From an uncultured Collinsella sp. (GTDB lineage: Bacteria; Actinomycetota; Coriobacteriia; Coriobacteriales; Coriobacteriaceae), in contig UQKQ01000001.1 of assembly GCA_900541645.1 (NCBI GenBank), positions 62,001-126,000 of the forward strand: DNA of 64,000 bases, read 5' to 3'. Shown here piece after piece: positions 1 through 7,997 of this stretch. The notes beneath the pieces were generated by a model. The model worked only from the letters and a program-made list of their open reading frames with translations. It was not told the DNA's origin and did no database searches. The translations under genes were made by a program, and so were the position numbers. Position 1 is the first letter of the stretch. Each line of letters opens with the position of its first letter.

Positions 1-78
1 TTTCTGCGTCCTGCGCACAACTGGGGTACGCTTAGATGCGAAAAATGAGTGTGCATAATCTGCGCGGAGGGAGCACCT

Positions 79-978
79 ATGATTATTGAGAACCATGCGC
101 TGTGGGGCGAGGAGCCGACCGAGGATTATCCGGCGACGTTTACGTATCTGGGTGCCGAGCCGCTGCCCGACAAGCCCAATGGCCGCCGCCCCGCGGTGAT
201 CATCTGCGGCGGAGGCGGGTTTACGCATATCGCTCCGCACGAGCAGGACCCGGTGGCGTTTGCGTTTTTGGACCGCGGCTACCAGGCCTTTGTGCTCAAC
301 TATGTGACGAGCGCCACGGGCGACGTGAGCTTTCCGCACCCGCAGGCGGACCTCGCCAAGATGGTCGCTACCGTGCGCGCCAACGCCGACGAGTGGCATG
401 TCGATCCCAAGCGCGTGTGCATCGTGGGTTTCTCGGCGGGCGGCATGATCTGCGCCTCGTTGGCAACGCAGTGGAAGACCGGACCCTTCGCGGGCCTTGC
501 CGGGGCTCGTCCGGAGGATATTCGTCCCGACGCCGTGGTGCTGGGCTATCCGTTGCTCGACCTTGCCTATGTGCGCGATATGCAGACGCGCGACCCGCGC
601 ATCGACCTGCGCGTGCCCAAGACGGGTGGCAAGACGGGGCGCGATTTGCTCAACGACTATCTGTCGATGGTGACGGGCGGCGAGGCGACCGATGAGCACC
701 TGGCCGACATTTGCCCTACCACGCACGTTTCGCGCCAAATGCCCCCGACCTTTGTGTGGGGCGTTTCGGACGACAAGACGGCGCCGGTCGCGCAGGTCTA
801 CCCGTTTGCGCAGCGCATGGCCGAGGAGGGTGTTGCATGCGAGATGCACGTCTTTGACCAGGGTGGCCACGGCCTTTCGCTCGGCAACGCCAATACTGCG
901 GTCGACAACGAGGACAAGCAGGTGGCAGTCCGTCCTTGGATCCGCCTAGCCTTCCGCTTCCTGGAGCGCCATATGTAA
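79..978 (+). CDS. alpha/beta hydrolase (esterase/lipase-like)
   Basis: A 299-residue alpha/beta-hydrolase-fold protein, probably a cytoplasmic esterase of the BD-FAE / acetyl-esterase type; the substrate cannot be told from sequence. A GGGGF oxyanion-type glycine run lies near residue 50, the nucleophile elbow GFSAGG near residue 125, an Asp in GVSDDKTAP and a His in GGHGLS near the end, giving a full Ser-Asp-His triad. No signal peptide is seen. An upstream in-frame ATG at position 49 exists, but the ATG at 79 is preceded by GGAGGGAG at good spacing and is preferred. The next small gene follows after about 50 nt and may be co-transcribed. Confidence 0.8.
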   Translation: MIIENHALWGEEPTEDYPATFTYLGAEPLPDKPNGRRPAVIICGGGGFTHIAPHEQDPVAFAFLDRGYQAFVLNYVTSATGDVSFPHPQADLAKMVATVRANADEWHVDPKRVCIVGFSAGGMICASLATQWKTGPFAGLAGARPEDIRPDAVVLGYPLLDLAYVRDMQTRDPRIDLRVPKTGGKTGRDLLNDYLSMVTGGEATDEHLADICPTTHVSRQMPPTFVWGVSDDKTAPVAQVYPFAQRMAEEGVACEMHVFDQGGHGLSLGNANTAVDNEDKQVAVRPWIRLAFRFLERHM

Positions 979-1025
979 AAGTAGGCTACTTGCCCGTTTC
1001 AAAAAGTCTGCTTAGAGGAGGAGCC

Positions 1026-1346
1026 ATGCTTGAGGGTACGTATGTGGTTTTGGCCCAGACGCCGGTGGGGAGTAAACGCGGCGAGGTGACGTTTTCACAT
1101 GGGGTGAACGGCGTGCTCAGGGCAGTACTAAACGTCAGGGGTCTCAATATCGCTCTCTCGAGTGCCCGCGCTGAGGGCGATTTCTTTGAACTCTCGGGTA
1201 CTATCTCCCACGTCTTGATGGGCAAGGCACCCTTTACATGCACGGGGTCAGTCGAGGGTGATCGACTCACTGCCACCGCGCGGTCGGGTTCCGTTTCGAT
1301 CTCGCTGAGCGGTATGCGCAAAGAGCTTTCGGGGCGCATCGCATAA
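1026..1346 (+). CDS. small hypothetical protein, 106 aa
   Basis: A 106-residue protein that I do not recognise. It starts at an ATG behind AGAGGAGGAG. Its sequence alternates short beta-type stretches rich in Gly, Ser, Thr and Val (LEGTYVVLAQTPVG, FELSGTISHVL, SGSVSISLSG), suggesting a small all-beta domain. No signal peptide, Cys cluster or membrane segment is visible. An open frame also exists on the opposite strand, but the ribosome binding site and codon use favour this strand. Function unknown. Confidence 0.6.
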   Translation: MLEGTYVVLAQTPVGSKRGEVTFSHGVNGVLRAVLNVRGLNIALSSARAEGDFFELSGTISHVLMGKAPFTCTGSVEGDRLTATARSGSVSISLSGMRKELSGRIA

Positions 1347-1467
1347 AGTTTGCGCAGGTAAACATCGGTATTTGACTTTATAAAATAGTTCAGAGCGCTA
1401 TCATTTGTCGTTACGAGTTGGTTAGCCCCGGTAAACGGTTAACCGCGTCTAACGAAAGGATGAGCGC
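1347..1467 (+). promoter_or_regulatory. intergenic region upstream of feoAB
   Basis: A 120-nt gap richer in A+T than its neighbours. TTGACT at 1372-1377 and TATCAT at 1399-1404 resemble promoter boxes but are 21 nt apart, longer than optimal. GGTTAGCCCC followed by GGTTAACC at 1420-1443 faintly recalls a DtxR/IdeR half-site. That would suit an iron gene, but the match is too weak to call. The ribosome binding site is GAAAGGA before 1468. Confidence 0.3.
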
Positions 1468-3828
1468 GTGAAGCTCGATACACTCGAGATTGGAAAGGAC
1501 GCCGTTGTCGCATCGGTGGCATCGGACGATCAGGCACTCCGACAGCATATTTTGGACATGGGACTCACGCCGGGCACCGAAGTCACCATGATGAAGTACG
1601 CTCCCATGGGCGACCCGCTCGAGATTCGCCTGCGTGGCTACGAGTTGACGCTGCGCAAGGACGATGCCGCACGCATTGAGCTCGTGGATGTGCACGACAC
1701 CGATACCGGCCCGCGCGTTAACGCCGCAATCGGCACGACAGATCACCCGGCCCTGGGCGAGGGGACGTATTCGCCTCGTGCTGCCAAGACGGCCGTGCCC
1801 GAGGGCGCGCCGCTGCACTTTGCCCTCGCCGGCAACCAAAACTGCGGCAAGACCACGCTGTTCAACCAGCTTACGGGCTCCAACCAGCACGTCGGTAACT
1901 TTCCCGGCGTGACGGTCGACCGCAAGGACGGCACTATCCGTAACCACCCCGAGGCGAGCGTTACCGACCTGCCCGGCATTTACTCCCTGTCGCCGTACAC
2001 GGGCGAGGAGATTGTGAGCCGCCAGTTTATCCTTGACGAGCATCCCGATGCCATCATCGATATCATCGACGCCACCAATATCGAGCGCAACCTGTACCTG
2101 ACGCTGCAGCTTATGGAGCTCGACTGCCCCATGGTCATCGCGCTCAACATGATGGACGAGGTGACGGCCAACGGCGGCGCCGTGGACGTCAACCTGCTCG
2201 AGAGCCTGTTGGGCGTGCCTGTTGTCCCCATTAGCGCTGCCCGCAACGAGGGCATCGGCGAGCTGGTGGATCATGCCTTGCACGTGGCGCGGTTCCGCGA
2301 GCGTCCCGGCCGCCTGGACTTTTGCGCGCCCGATGGCCCGGACGGCGGCGCGCTACACCGCTGCATCCACGGCATAGCCAACCTTATCGAGGACCATGCC
2401 GTGACGGCGCACATTCCGGTGCGTTTTGCGGCGACCAAGCTGGTTGAGGGCGACGAGCTGGTGACCGAGGCGCTTCACCTGGATCGCAACGAGCTCGACG
2501 CTATCGAGCACATCATTACCCAGATGGAGGGCGAGGCCGGCACCGACCGCCTGTCCGCGCTGGCCGATATGCGCTTTAGCTTTATCGGCGACGTGTGCGG
2601 GCGTTGCGTCGTCAAGCCGCACGAGAGCCGCGAGCACGTGCGCTCCGTCAAGATCGACCGCATCCTGACGGGTCGCTACACAGCCATTCCGGCGTTTCTG
2701 GTGATCATGGGCCTCGTCTTTTGGCTGACGTTTGGCGTGATCGGCGCGGCGTTGCAGGGACTCATGGAGGACGGCATCGCGGTCATCATCGCCTCGGCCG
2801 ATGCGGGCCTCAAGGCGTTCGGCACCAACGACGTGGTGCGCTCGCTGGCTGTCGACGGCGTGCTTACGGGTGTGGGCAGCGTGCTGACCTTCCTGCCGAT
2901 TATCGTCGTGCTCTTCTTGTTCCTCTCCATTCTGGAAGACTCCGGATACATGGCGCGCGTGGCCTTTGTCATGGATAAGGTGCTGCGTCGCTTTGGCCTG
3001 TCGGGCCGCAGCTTTGTGCCCATGCTCGTCGGTTTTGGCTGCACCGTGCCGGCAATCATGTCAACCCGTACGCTCCCATCCGAGCACGACCGCAAGATGA
3101 CGGTCATGCTCACGCCGTTCATGAGCTGTTCGGCCAAGTTGCCGGTCTACGGTCTGCTGTGCGGGGCGTTTTTCCCGCAGGCGACAGTTCCCGCCATGGT
3201 CTCGCTCTATCTGATCGGCATTGCGGTTGGCTGTATCGCGGCTTTGGTGCTCAACCGCACGGCATTTAAGGGCGACCCGGTGCCGTTTATCATGGAGCTT
3301 CCCAACTATCGCCTGCCAAGCGTCAAGACGACGGTGATGCTGGCATGGGATAAGGCCAAGGACTTTATTACCAAGGCCTTTACCATTATCTTTGCCGCTA
3401 CGGTGGTCATCTGGTTCCTGCAGACGTTCGACATCCGCTTTAATGTGGTCGCCGATCAGTCGCAGAGTCTGCTTGCCGGTCTGGGTAGCATCATCGCGCC
3501 GGTGTTGGCCCCGCTCGGCTTCGGCGACTGGCGCGCCTCGACGGCGCTCGTCACCGGACTTATCGCCAAGGAGAGCGTCATTTCGACCCTCACGGTGCTT
3601 TTGGGCGCAACGTCGCCCGCGGTGCTGTCAACCATGTTTTCGCCGTTTACCGCTTACGTGTTCCTGGTCTTTACGCTGCTGTACCCGCCCTGCGTGGCGT
3701 CCATCGGTGCCGTCAAGAGCGAGCTGGGCGCGCGCTATGCCGTTGCCGTGTTCGCGTTTCAGGTGACGGTCGCCTGGATCGTGGCGTTTGTCGTGCATTC
3801 GGCGGGCATATTGCTGGGGTTGGCTTAG
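1468..3828 (+). CDS. feoB: ferrous iron transporter, FeoA-FeoB fusion
   Basis: A 786-residue fusion that imports Fe(II) across the inner membrane. Residues 1-77 form a FeoA-type SH3-like domain (MGLTPGTEV, GDPLEIRLRGYELTLR). A linker leads to the FeoB GTPase domain with G1 GNQNCGKT at 122-129, FPGVT (switch I), DLPG (G3), NMMD (G4) and an SA motif (G5). About eight membrane segments follow from residue 400, including the Gate motifs around GFGCTVPAIMSTRTL and MSCSAKLPVY, and PPCVASIGAVKSELG near the end. FeoA is usually a separate small protein; no free feoA or feoC is nearby. The start ATG? is in fact GTG at 1468 behind GAAAGGA. Confidence 0.95.
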   Translation: MKLDTLEIGKDAVVASVASDDQALRQHILDMGLTPGTEVTMMKYAPMGDPLEIRLRGYELTLRKDDAARIELVDVHDTDTGPRVNAAIGTTDHPALGEGTYSPRAAKTAVPEGAPLHFALAGNQNCGKTTLFNQLTGSNQHVGNFPGVTVDRKDGTIRNHPEASVTDLPGIYSLSPYTGEEIVSRQFILDEHPDAIIDIIDATNIERNLYLTLQLMELDCPMVIALNMMDEVTANGGAVDVNLLESLLGVPVVPISAARNEGIGELVDHALHVARFRERPGRLDFCAPDGPDGGALHRCIHGIANLIEDHAVTAHIPVRFAATKLVEGDELVTEALHLDRNELDAIEHIITQMEGEAGTDRLSALADMRFSFIGDVCGRCVVKPHESREHVRSVKIDRILTGRYTAIPAFLVIMGLVFWLTFGVIGAALQGLMEDGIAVIIASADAGLKAFGTNDVVRSLAVDGVLTGVGSVLTFLPIIVVLFLFLSILEDSGYMARVAFVMDKVLRRFGLSGRSFVPMLVGFGCTVPAIMSTRTLPSEHDRKMTVMLTPFMSCSAKLPVYGLLCGAFFPQATVPAMVSLYLIGIAVGCIAALVLNRTAFKGDPVPFIMELPNYRLPSVKTTVMLAWDKAKDFITKAFTIIFAATVVIWFLQTFDIRFNVVADQSQSLLAGLGSIIAPVLAPLGFGDWRASTALVTGLIAKESVISTLTVLLGATSPAVLSTMFSPFTAYVFLVFTLLYPPCVASIGAVKSELGARYAVAVFAFQVTVAWIVAFVVHSAGILLGLA

Positions 3829-3869
3829 CTATTTATTGACGGCGCAACCCCTGTGTATTGAGTTGATTG

Positions 3870-3904
3870 CGGCCCCGCATCTGTTGCTGACGGATGCGGG
3901 GCCG
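3870..3904 (+). terminator. hairpin after feoAB
   Basis: A perfect 12-bp stem, CGGCCCCGCATC (3870-3881) with GATGCGGGGCCG (3893-3904), and an 11-nt loop. It is followed only by TTGCTATATAAT, so the U-tract is poor. The loop side overlaps the likely promoter of the next gene. Confidence 0.7.
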
Positions 3905-3916
3905 TTGCTATATAAT
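3887..3916 (+). promoter_or_regulatory. promoter of the MFS gene
   Basis: CTGACG at 3887-3892 and a perfect TATAAT at 3911-3916 are separated by 18 nt. The -35 box lies in the loop and right arm of the preceding terminator hairpin, so hairpin formation in DNA and promoter use could interfere. Confidence 0.55.
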
Positions 3917-3949
3917 CGCCTCCGCTCAAAATGATTGGAGACGTTATAT

Positions 3950-5146
3950 ATGAGTCAGGCAAGACAAGATGGCATCTCACTCAAGCAGTGGCTCCCTCTT
4001 ATCGGGCTCGCCTGTTGTGCGTTCGTGTTCAACACGTCGGAGTTTATGCCCATCGGCCTGCTGACCGATATCGCCGCGTCGTTCTCGCTCACCGAGGCCC
4101 AGGCCGGCATCATGATCTCGGTCTACGCCTGGGGCGTCATGCTGCTGTCGCTGCCACTCATGGTGTTTGCCTCGCGCTTTGAGTTCAAGCGTATGCTGCT
4201 CGGCGTGCTCGCCGTGTTTTCTCTGGGTCAGTTCCTGTCCGCTGTGGCGCCTACCTATCCTATTTTGGTTTGCGCGCGTCTGGTGGTCGCCTGCGCGCAT
4301 GCCGTGTTCTGGTCGGTCGCCTCGATCATGGCCTCGCGCCTGGTTGACAGTCGCCACGGGGCGCTCGCCATTAGCATGATCGCCACGGGCTCGTCCATCG
4401 CGCAGATCTTTGGCCTGCCGATCGGCCGCGCCATCGGGCTGGCCGTGGGCTGGCGCATGACATTCGCCGTGGTCGGGGCCCTCTCAGCTGTCGCGGTCGT
4501 CTACCAGGCCGCGGTGTTCCCGGCCATGCCGGTGGGCGAGCGCTTTACCGTTGAGCAGCTGCCCGAGCTGCTCAAGAATCCGTTCCTCATCGCGCTTTAT
4601 GCGGTCACGGTGTTCATGGCAACCGGCTATTATGCGGGTTACAGCTATATCGAGCCGTTCCTGGCGCAGGTCGCGCACGTCGACGCAAGCGCTATTACCA
4701 TGACGCTGACGGCGTTTGGCTGCTCCGGTCTGCTCGGAAGCTGGCTGTTTGGCCGCCTGTTCGATGGGCATCGCTTCCCGTTCTTGGCTATCACGCTCTC
4801 CGGCGTGCCGGTGGCTCTGCTGCTCATGGGTTCGGTCGCATCGTCGCTCGTAGCAGTGCTTGCCGTCTGCGCGCTATGGGGCTGCTGCTCCACAGCCTTT
4901 AACGTGGCGTTCCAGGCCGAGCTCATCAAGTACACGCCGGCGGATTCGTCGGCCGTCGCCATGTCGATCTTCTCGGGCCTGTTTAACCTCGGTATCGGCA
5001 CGGGCACCGCAATCGGCGGCGCCGTGGTTTCGGGTCCCGGTATCGCTTGGATTGGCTTTGCGGGCGGGGCGATTACCGTCGTGGGCGTCATCCTCGCCAT
5101 CACGGTGCTGTTCCCGGCCATACGCCGCGCAAAGCCTGTCGCCTAA
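3950..5146 (+). CDS. MFS transporter, SotB/AraJ-like sugar efflux family
   Basis: A 398-residue major facilitator protein with about 12 hydrophobic helices. The N-terminal segment CAFVFNTSEFMPIGLLTDIAASF matches the DHA1-type SotB/YdeA/AraJ exporters, which expel arabinose, IPTG-like sugars or drugs. The loop-2 region RFEFKRML is the family motif A position. An in-frame TTG at 3935 is the apparent upstream limit, but TTGGAG itself is the ribosome binding site for the ATG at 3950. The gene stands alone with its own TATAAT promoter and is followed by a long inverted repeat. The substrate cannot be assigned. Confidence 0.85.
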   Translation: MSQARQDGISLKQWLPLIGLACCAFVFNTSEFMPIGLLTDIAASFSLTEAQAGIMISVYAWGVMLLSLPLMVFASRFEFKRMLLGVLAVFSLGQFLSAVAPTYPILVCARLVVACAHAVFWSVASIMASRLVDSRHGALAISMIATGSSIAQIFGLPIGRAIGLAVGWRMTFAVVGALSAVAVVYQAAVFPAMPVGERFTVEQLPELLKNPFLIALYAVTVFMATGYYAGYSYIEPFLAQVAHVDASAITMTLTAFGCSGLLGSWLFGRLFDGHRFPFLAITLSGVPVALLLMGSVASSLVAVLAVCALWGCCSTAFNVAFQAELIKYTPADSSAVAMSIFSGLFNLGIGTGTAIGGAVVSGPGIAWIGFAGGAITVVGVILAITVLFPAIRRAKPVA

Positions 5147-5162
5147 TCACGTTCCCTCATCA

Positions 5163-5227
5163 GTTGCGGTGGAATAGTTCCTGTTCAAGGCCTCTGAAGG
5201 CCCAAGCAGGAACTATTTCACCGCAAC
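5163..5227. repeat. long inverted repeat, 21-bp arms
   Basis: Arms 5163-5183 and 5207-5227 are complementary over 21 positions with one G-U pair, spanning GTTGCGGTGG...CCGCAAC. The 23-nt loop holds a second small hairpin, GGCC-tctgaa-GGCC. It lies between the MFS gene and the GH13 gene and is followed by TTATTTT. It may end transcription, but it is larger than a standard terminator. Confidence 0.7.
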
Positions 5228-5299
5228 TTATTTTGGGGGAGAGGATACAGGCTGGGCATACAATGGATGTCGTTGTGTTGAGCTTACCGGGAGGTTGTT

Positions 5300-6676
5300 A
5301 TGTGGGCTTACGAGACGACGTTCTATCAGATCTATCCGCTGGGCTTTTGCGGAGCTCCGCGCGAAAACGCCGCCCCCGTTGCCGAGGATGAACTCGCCCA
5401 GGCTGTCAACGCTGCGCCCAACCCCGATGCACCCATCATGAAGATCGCCCAATGGGCTGACTACCTGCAAAAACTCGGCGTTGGCGCTGTGCTGATCAAC
5501 CCGCCGCTCGAGTCTGATAGCCACGGCTACGATACACGCAGCCTGCGCCACGTCGACCGCCGCCTGGGTGAGGATGCCGATTTTGCCGCCGTGTGCGAGA
5601 CACTGCATTCCCATGGCATCCGTGTGGTGCTCGATGCGGTCTTCAACCACGTCGGTCGCGGCTTCTGGGCCTTCCGTGATGTGCAGGAGCGTAAGTGGGA
5701 CTCGCCGTACAAGGACTGGTTCCACATTAGCTTTGACGGCGACTCCTGCTATGGCGACGGCTTTTGGTACGAGGGTTGGGAAGGCCATTTTGAACTTGTG
5801 AAGCTCAACCTGCAAAATCCCGCTGTGGTCGATTACCTGCTCGAGTCCGTGCGCCGTTGGGCTGACGTGTTTGGCGTCGACGGCCTGCGCCTGGACGTTG
5901 CCTATATGCTCGACCGCGACTTCATGCGTCGTCTGCATACCTTTACCCGCGAGCTCAAGCCCGATTTTGTGCTGATCGGCGAGACGCTCCACGGCGACTA
6001 CAACCAGATTGTCAACGACGAAATGCTTGACTCCTGCACCAACTACGAGTGCTACAAGGGCCTGTACTCCAGCTTTAACTCGGTCAACATGTTCGAGATC
6101 GCCCACTCGCTGCACCGCCAGTTTGGCGGCGATCCGTGGTGCATCTACCGCGGCAAGCACCTGCTGTCGTTTGTCGACAACCACGATGTGCCGCGCCTGG
6201 CGAGCATCCTCACCGACAAGTCGTGCCTGCGTCCCGCCTATGGCATGCTCTTTGGCATGCCGGGCATTCCGTGTGTCTACTATGGCAGCGAGTGGGGGAT
6301 TGCTGGCGAAAAGGGCGGCCCCGATGGCGACTGGGCGCTGCGCCCTGCGCTCGATGAGCCTGTGCCCAACGAGCTGACGGCATTTGTCAAGCAGCTCGCG
6401 CACCTGCGCTCGGCAAACGACGCGGCGGCCCGTGCCCTCAACTATGGTGCCTATCGCAACGTGGTGATCCAGAACAAGCAGCTGCTGTTCGAGCGCGCCT
6501 GCGACGACGCGACGGTGCTCGTGGCGGTGAACGCCGTGGATGAGCCTTACGCCTTTGGTGCCGGCGAGCCCAACGGCTCCTTTGTCGATCTGCTTGTCGA
6601 CGGTGCGCCCACGGTCGAGCTGACGGGCTCCCTCGAGCTTGCACCCTACGAGGTGCGTTATCTGCTGAGGGCCTAG
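5300..6676 (+). CDS. GH13 alpha-amylase-family glycosidase
   Basis: A 458-residue cytoplasmic GH13 enzyme that probably hydrolyses alpha-1,4-glucosidic bonds in maltodextrin-type oligosaccharides. The four conserved regions are present: DAVFNHVG (I), GLRLDVAYM with the predicted nucleophile D199 (II), IGETLHG with acid/base E228 (III), and FVDNHD with D296 (IV). There is no signal peptide and no carbohydrate-binding module, so it acts inside the cell. The start ATG at 5300 follows GGGAGG. A TACAAT -10-like box lies at 5259-5264. It is followed after 3 nt by a DNA glycosylase gene, so the two are co-transcribed although they are unrelated in function. Exact subfamily is uncertain. Confidence 0.88.
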   Translation: MWAYETTFYQIYPLGFCGAPRENAAPVAEDELAQAVNAAPNPDAPIMKIAQWADYLQKLGVGAVLINPPLESDSHGYDTRSLRHVDRRLGEDADFAAVCETLHSHGIRVVLDAVFNHVGRGFWAFRDVQERKWDSPYKDWFHISFDGDSCYGDGFWYEGWEGHFELVKLNLQNPAVVDYLLESVRRWADVFGVDGLRLDVAYMLDRDFMRRLHTFTRELKPDFVLIGETLHGDYNQIVNDEMLDSCTNYECYKGLYSSFNSVNMFEIAHSLHRQFGGDPWCIYRGKHLLSFVDNHDVPRLASILTDKSCLRPAYGMLFGMPGIPCVYYGSEWGIAGEKGGPDGDWALRPALDEPVPNELTAFVKQLAHLRSANDAAARALNYGAYRNVVIQNKQLLFERACDDATVLVAVNAVDEPYAFGAGEPNGSFVDLLVDGAPTVELTGSLELAPYEVRYLLRA

Positions 6677-6679
6677 GCC

Positions 6680-7243
6680 ATGGCTGTGTCCGACGAGGGC
6701 TATCAACATATTGAGCATGGGTTTGAACCCGTGTTTGACGAGCGCTCGAGCGTTTTGGTGCTAGGGTCGTTTCCCTCGGTGCTCTCGCGTGCCAATGCCT
6801 TCTACTATGGCAATCTGCAGAACCGCTTTTGGCGCGTGATGGCCGCGTGCCTCGGAGTGCCTGTGCCGCCCAACGAGGGCGACCCTTTGGCGGACAGCGA
6901 GCCCGCGACGCTCGATGCCTCAATTGCCGCCAAGCGATCCATGCTGCTGAACGGCGGCGTGGCTCTGTGGGATGTGATCGAGAGCTGTGACATTAAGGGC
7001 TCGAGCGACGCGAGCATTCGTAACGTTGTGCCGGCACATATCGAGTGCATTACCGACGCAGCTCCCATTGAGCAGGTGATATGCAACGGTGGTACGGCTG
7101 GCCGGCTCTACAAGCGCTATCTACAAGAACGCGCCGGGCTGCCCGCCATCGTCCTGCCCTCGACAAGTCCTGCCAATGCGGCTTGGCGTCTGGAGCGCCT
7201 TGTCGAGCGCTGGCGCGAGGCAGTTGACTGGGCTGCTCTCTAA
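6680..7243 (+). CDS. hypoxanthine-DNA glycosylase (UDG superfamily family 6)
   Basis: A 187-residue DNA repair enzyme that should remove hypoxanthine (deaminated adenine) from DNA. The N-terminal VLVLGSFPSVLS and YYGNLQNRFW motifs are those of the family 6 (HDG) DNA-deoxyinosine glycosylases, and LPSTSPANA near the C-terminus is the matching second active-site loop. It begins 3 nt after the GH13 gene and is convergent with the next gene, the two stop codons being almost adjacent. A uracil-excision specificity is less likely, since the typical GQDPYH motif of Ung is missing. Confidence 0.85.
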   Translation: MAVSDEGYQHIEHGFEPVFDERSSVLVLGSFPSVLSRANAFYYGNLQNRFWRVMAACLGVPVPPNEGDPLADSEPATLDASIAAKRSMLLNGGVALWDVIESCDIKGSSDASIRNVVPAHIECITDAAPIEQVICNGGTAGRLYKRYLQERAGLPAIVLPSTSPANAAWRLERLVERWREAVDWAAL

Positions 7244-7244
7244 T

Positions 7245-7904
7245 TTAGATATTTGATTGAGCATGGGCGCCGAGGCGTTTGATGATGGTGCGCCAGATCG
7301 GCGCGGGCAGCGCGGGCTCGACACGCACCATGCCGTCGGCGTTGACGCTACCTGCATTGCCACCGCCAAGCAGCTGCGCATGCTCAATGGAGCAGCCCAT
7401 GCGCACAGCGCCCACGAGCTTATCCATCGCTTCCGAAAATGGTCGGCGCAAGAGGCCCATGCGTGGGGAATGGCGAAGCGCTGCGATGCCGCTGCCGGCG
7501 CAGATGACAACGCCGCCACACCACAATTGGCCCTGGCGCTCGCATGCCTTGTGCAGACGAACGGCGGCCCCACGCGCCTGCTCAGCGCCCTCTTGTGCGG
7601 CTCGAATCACGGCATAGACACGCGTTCCCGTACCGCCAAAGCGATCGAGTATCTGCTCGACAGCGATCATAGCCTCATCGTCAAATGCATCGTCAACAGC
7701 GAGCACCATGCCATCGACTGCACCGGCATCATCCGCCTCCAAATCGACCGGGTGGGGGAGTGCGGTGCCGGAAAGCTGCGCATAGGCTGCGATGGCATCC
7801 TGAAGGTCCCAGAGCAAAAACTCAAGATCGGCGCTATCGGGAATACTGACAAACGCGATGCTATGCAGTGTTTTTGGTACATCGCCGCGCGCGGTCGTCT
7901 CCAT
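7245..7904 (-). CDS. hypothetical protein, 219 aa
   Basis: A 219-residue protein starting at an ATG behind AAGGAGG. I do not recognise a family with certainty. It opens with a possible beta-alpha-beta core (LHSIAFVSIPDSADLEFLL), contains an acid-rich middle (VLAVDDAFDDEAM) and a segment WCGGVVICAGSGIAALRHSPRMG that recalls flavodoxin-like NAD(P)H-dependent FMN reductases; this is a weak resemblance only. No membrane segment or signal peptide. It is convergent with the glycosylase gene and divergent from the aminotransferase. Confidence 0.65.
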   Translation of the reverse strand: METTARGDVPKTLHSIAFVSIPDSADLEFLLWDLQDAIAAYAQLSGTALPHPVDLEADDAGAVDGMVLAVDDAFDDEAMIAVEQILDRFGGTGTRVYAVIRAAQEGAEQARGAAVRLHKACERQGQLWCGGVVICAGSGIAALRHSPRMGLLRRPFSEAMDKLVGAVRMGCSIEHAQLLGGGNAGSVNADGMVRVEPALPAPIWRTIIKRLGAHAQSNI

Positions 7905-7997
7905 GCCGCCTCCTTTCCGGTTGGTTTCCGTTTAGGTTACACCGTCTGGCAGCGCCTCGCCGCGCTATCCTAGTGCAACCCTTACGAAAGGAACGCC

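Noticed and set aside
1420..1443. DtxR/IdeR-like sequence before feoAB
   Set aside because: Only half of the consensus is matched and spacing is wrong.
7257..7973. Plus-strand 238-codon frame opposite the hypothetical gene at 7245-7904
   Set aside because: The minus-strand gene has AAGGAGG and better codon use; the plus frame has neither.
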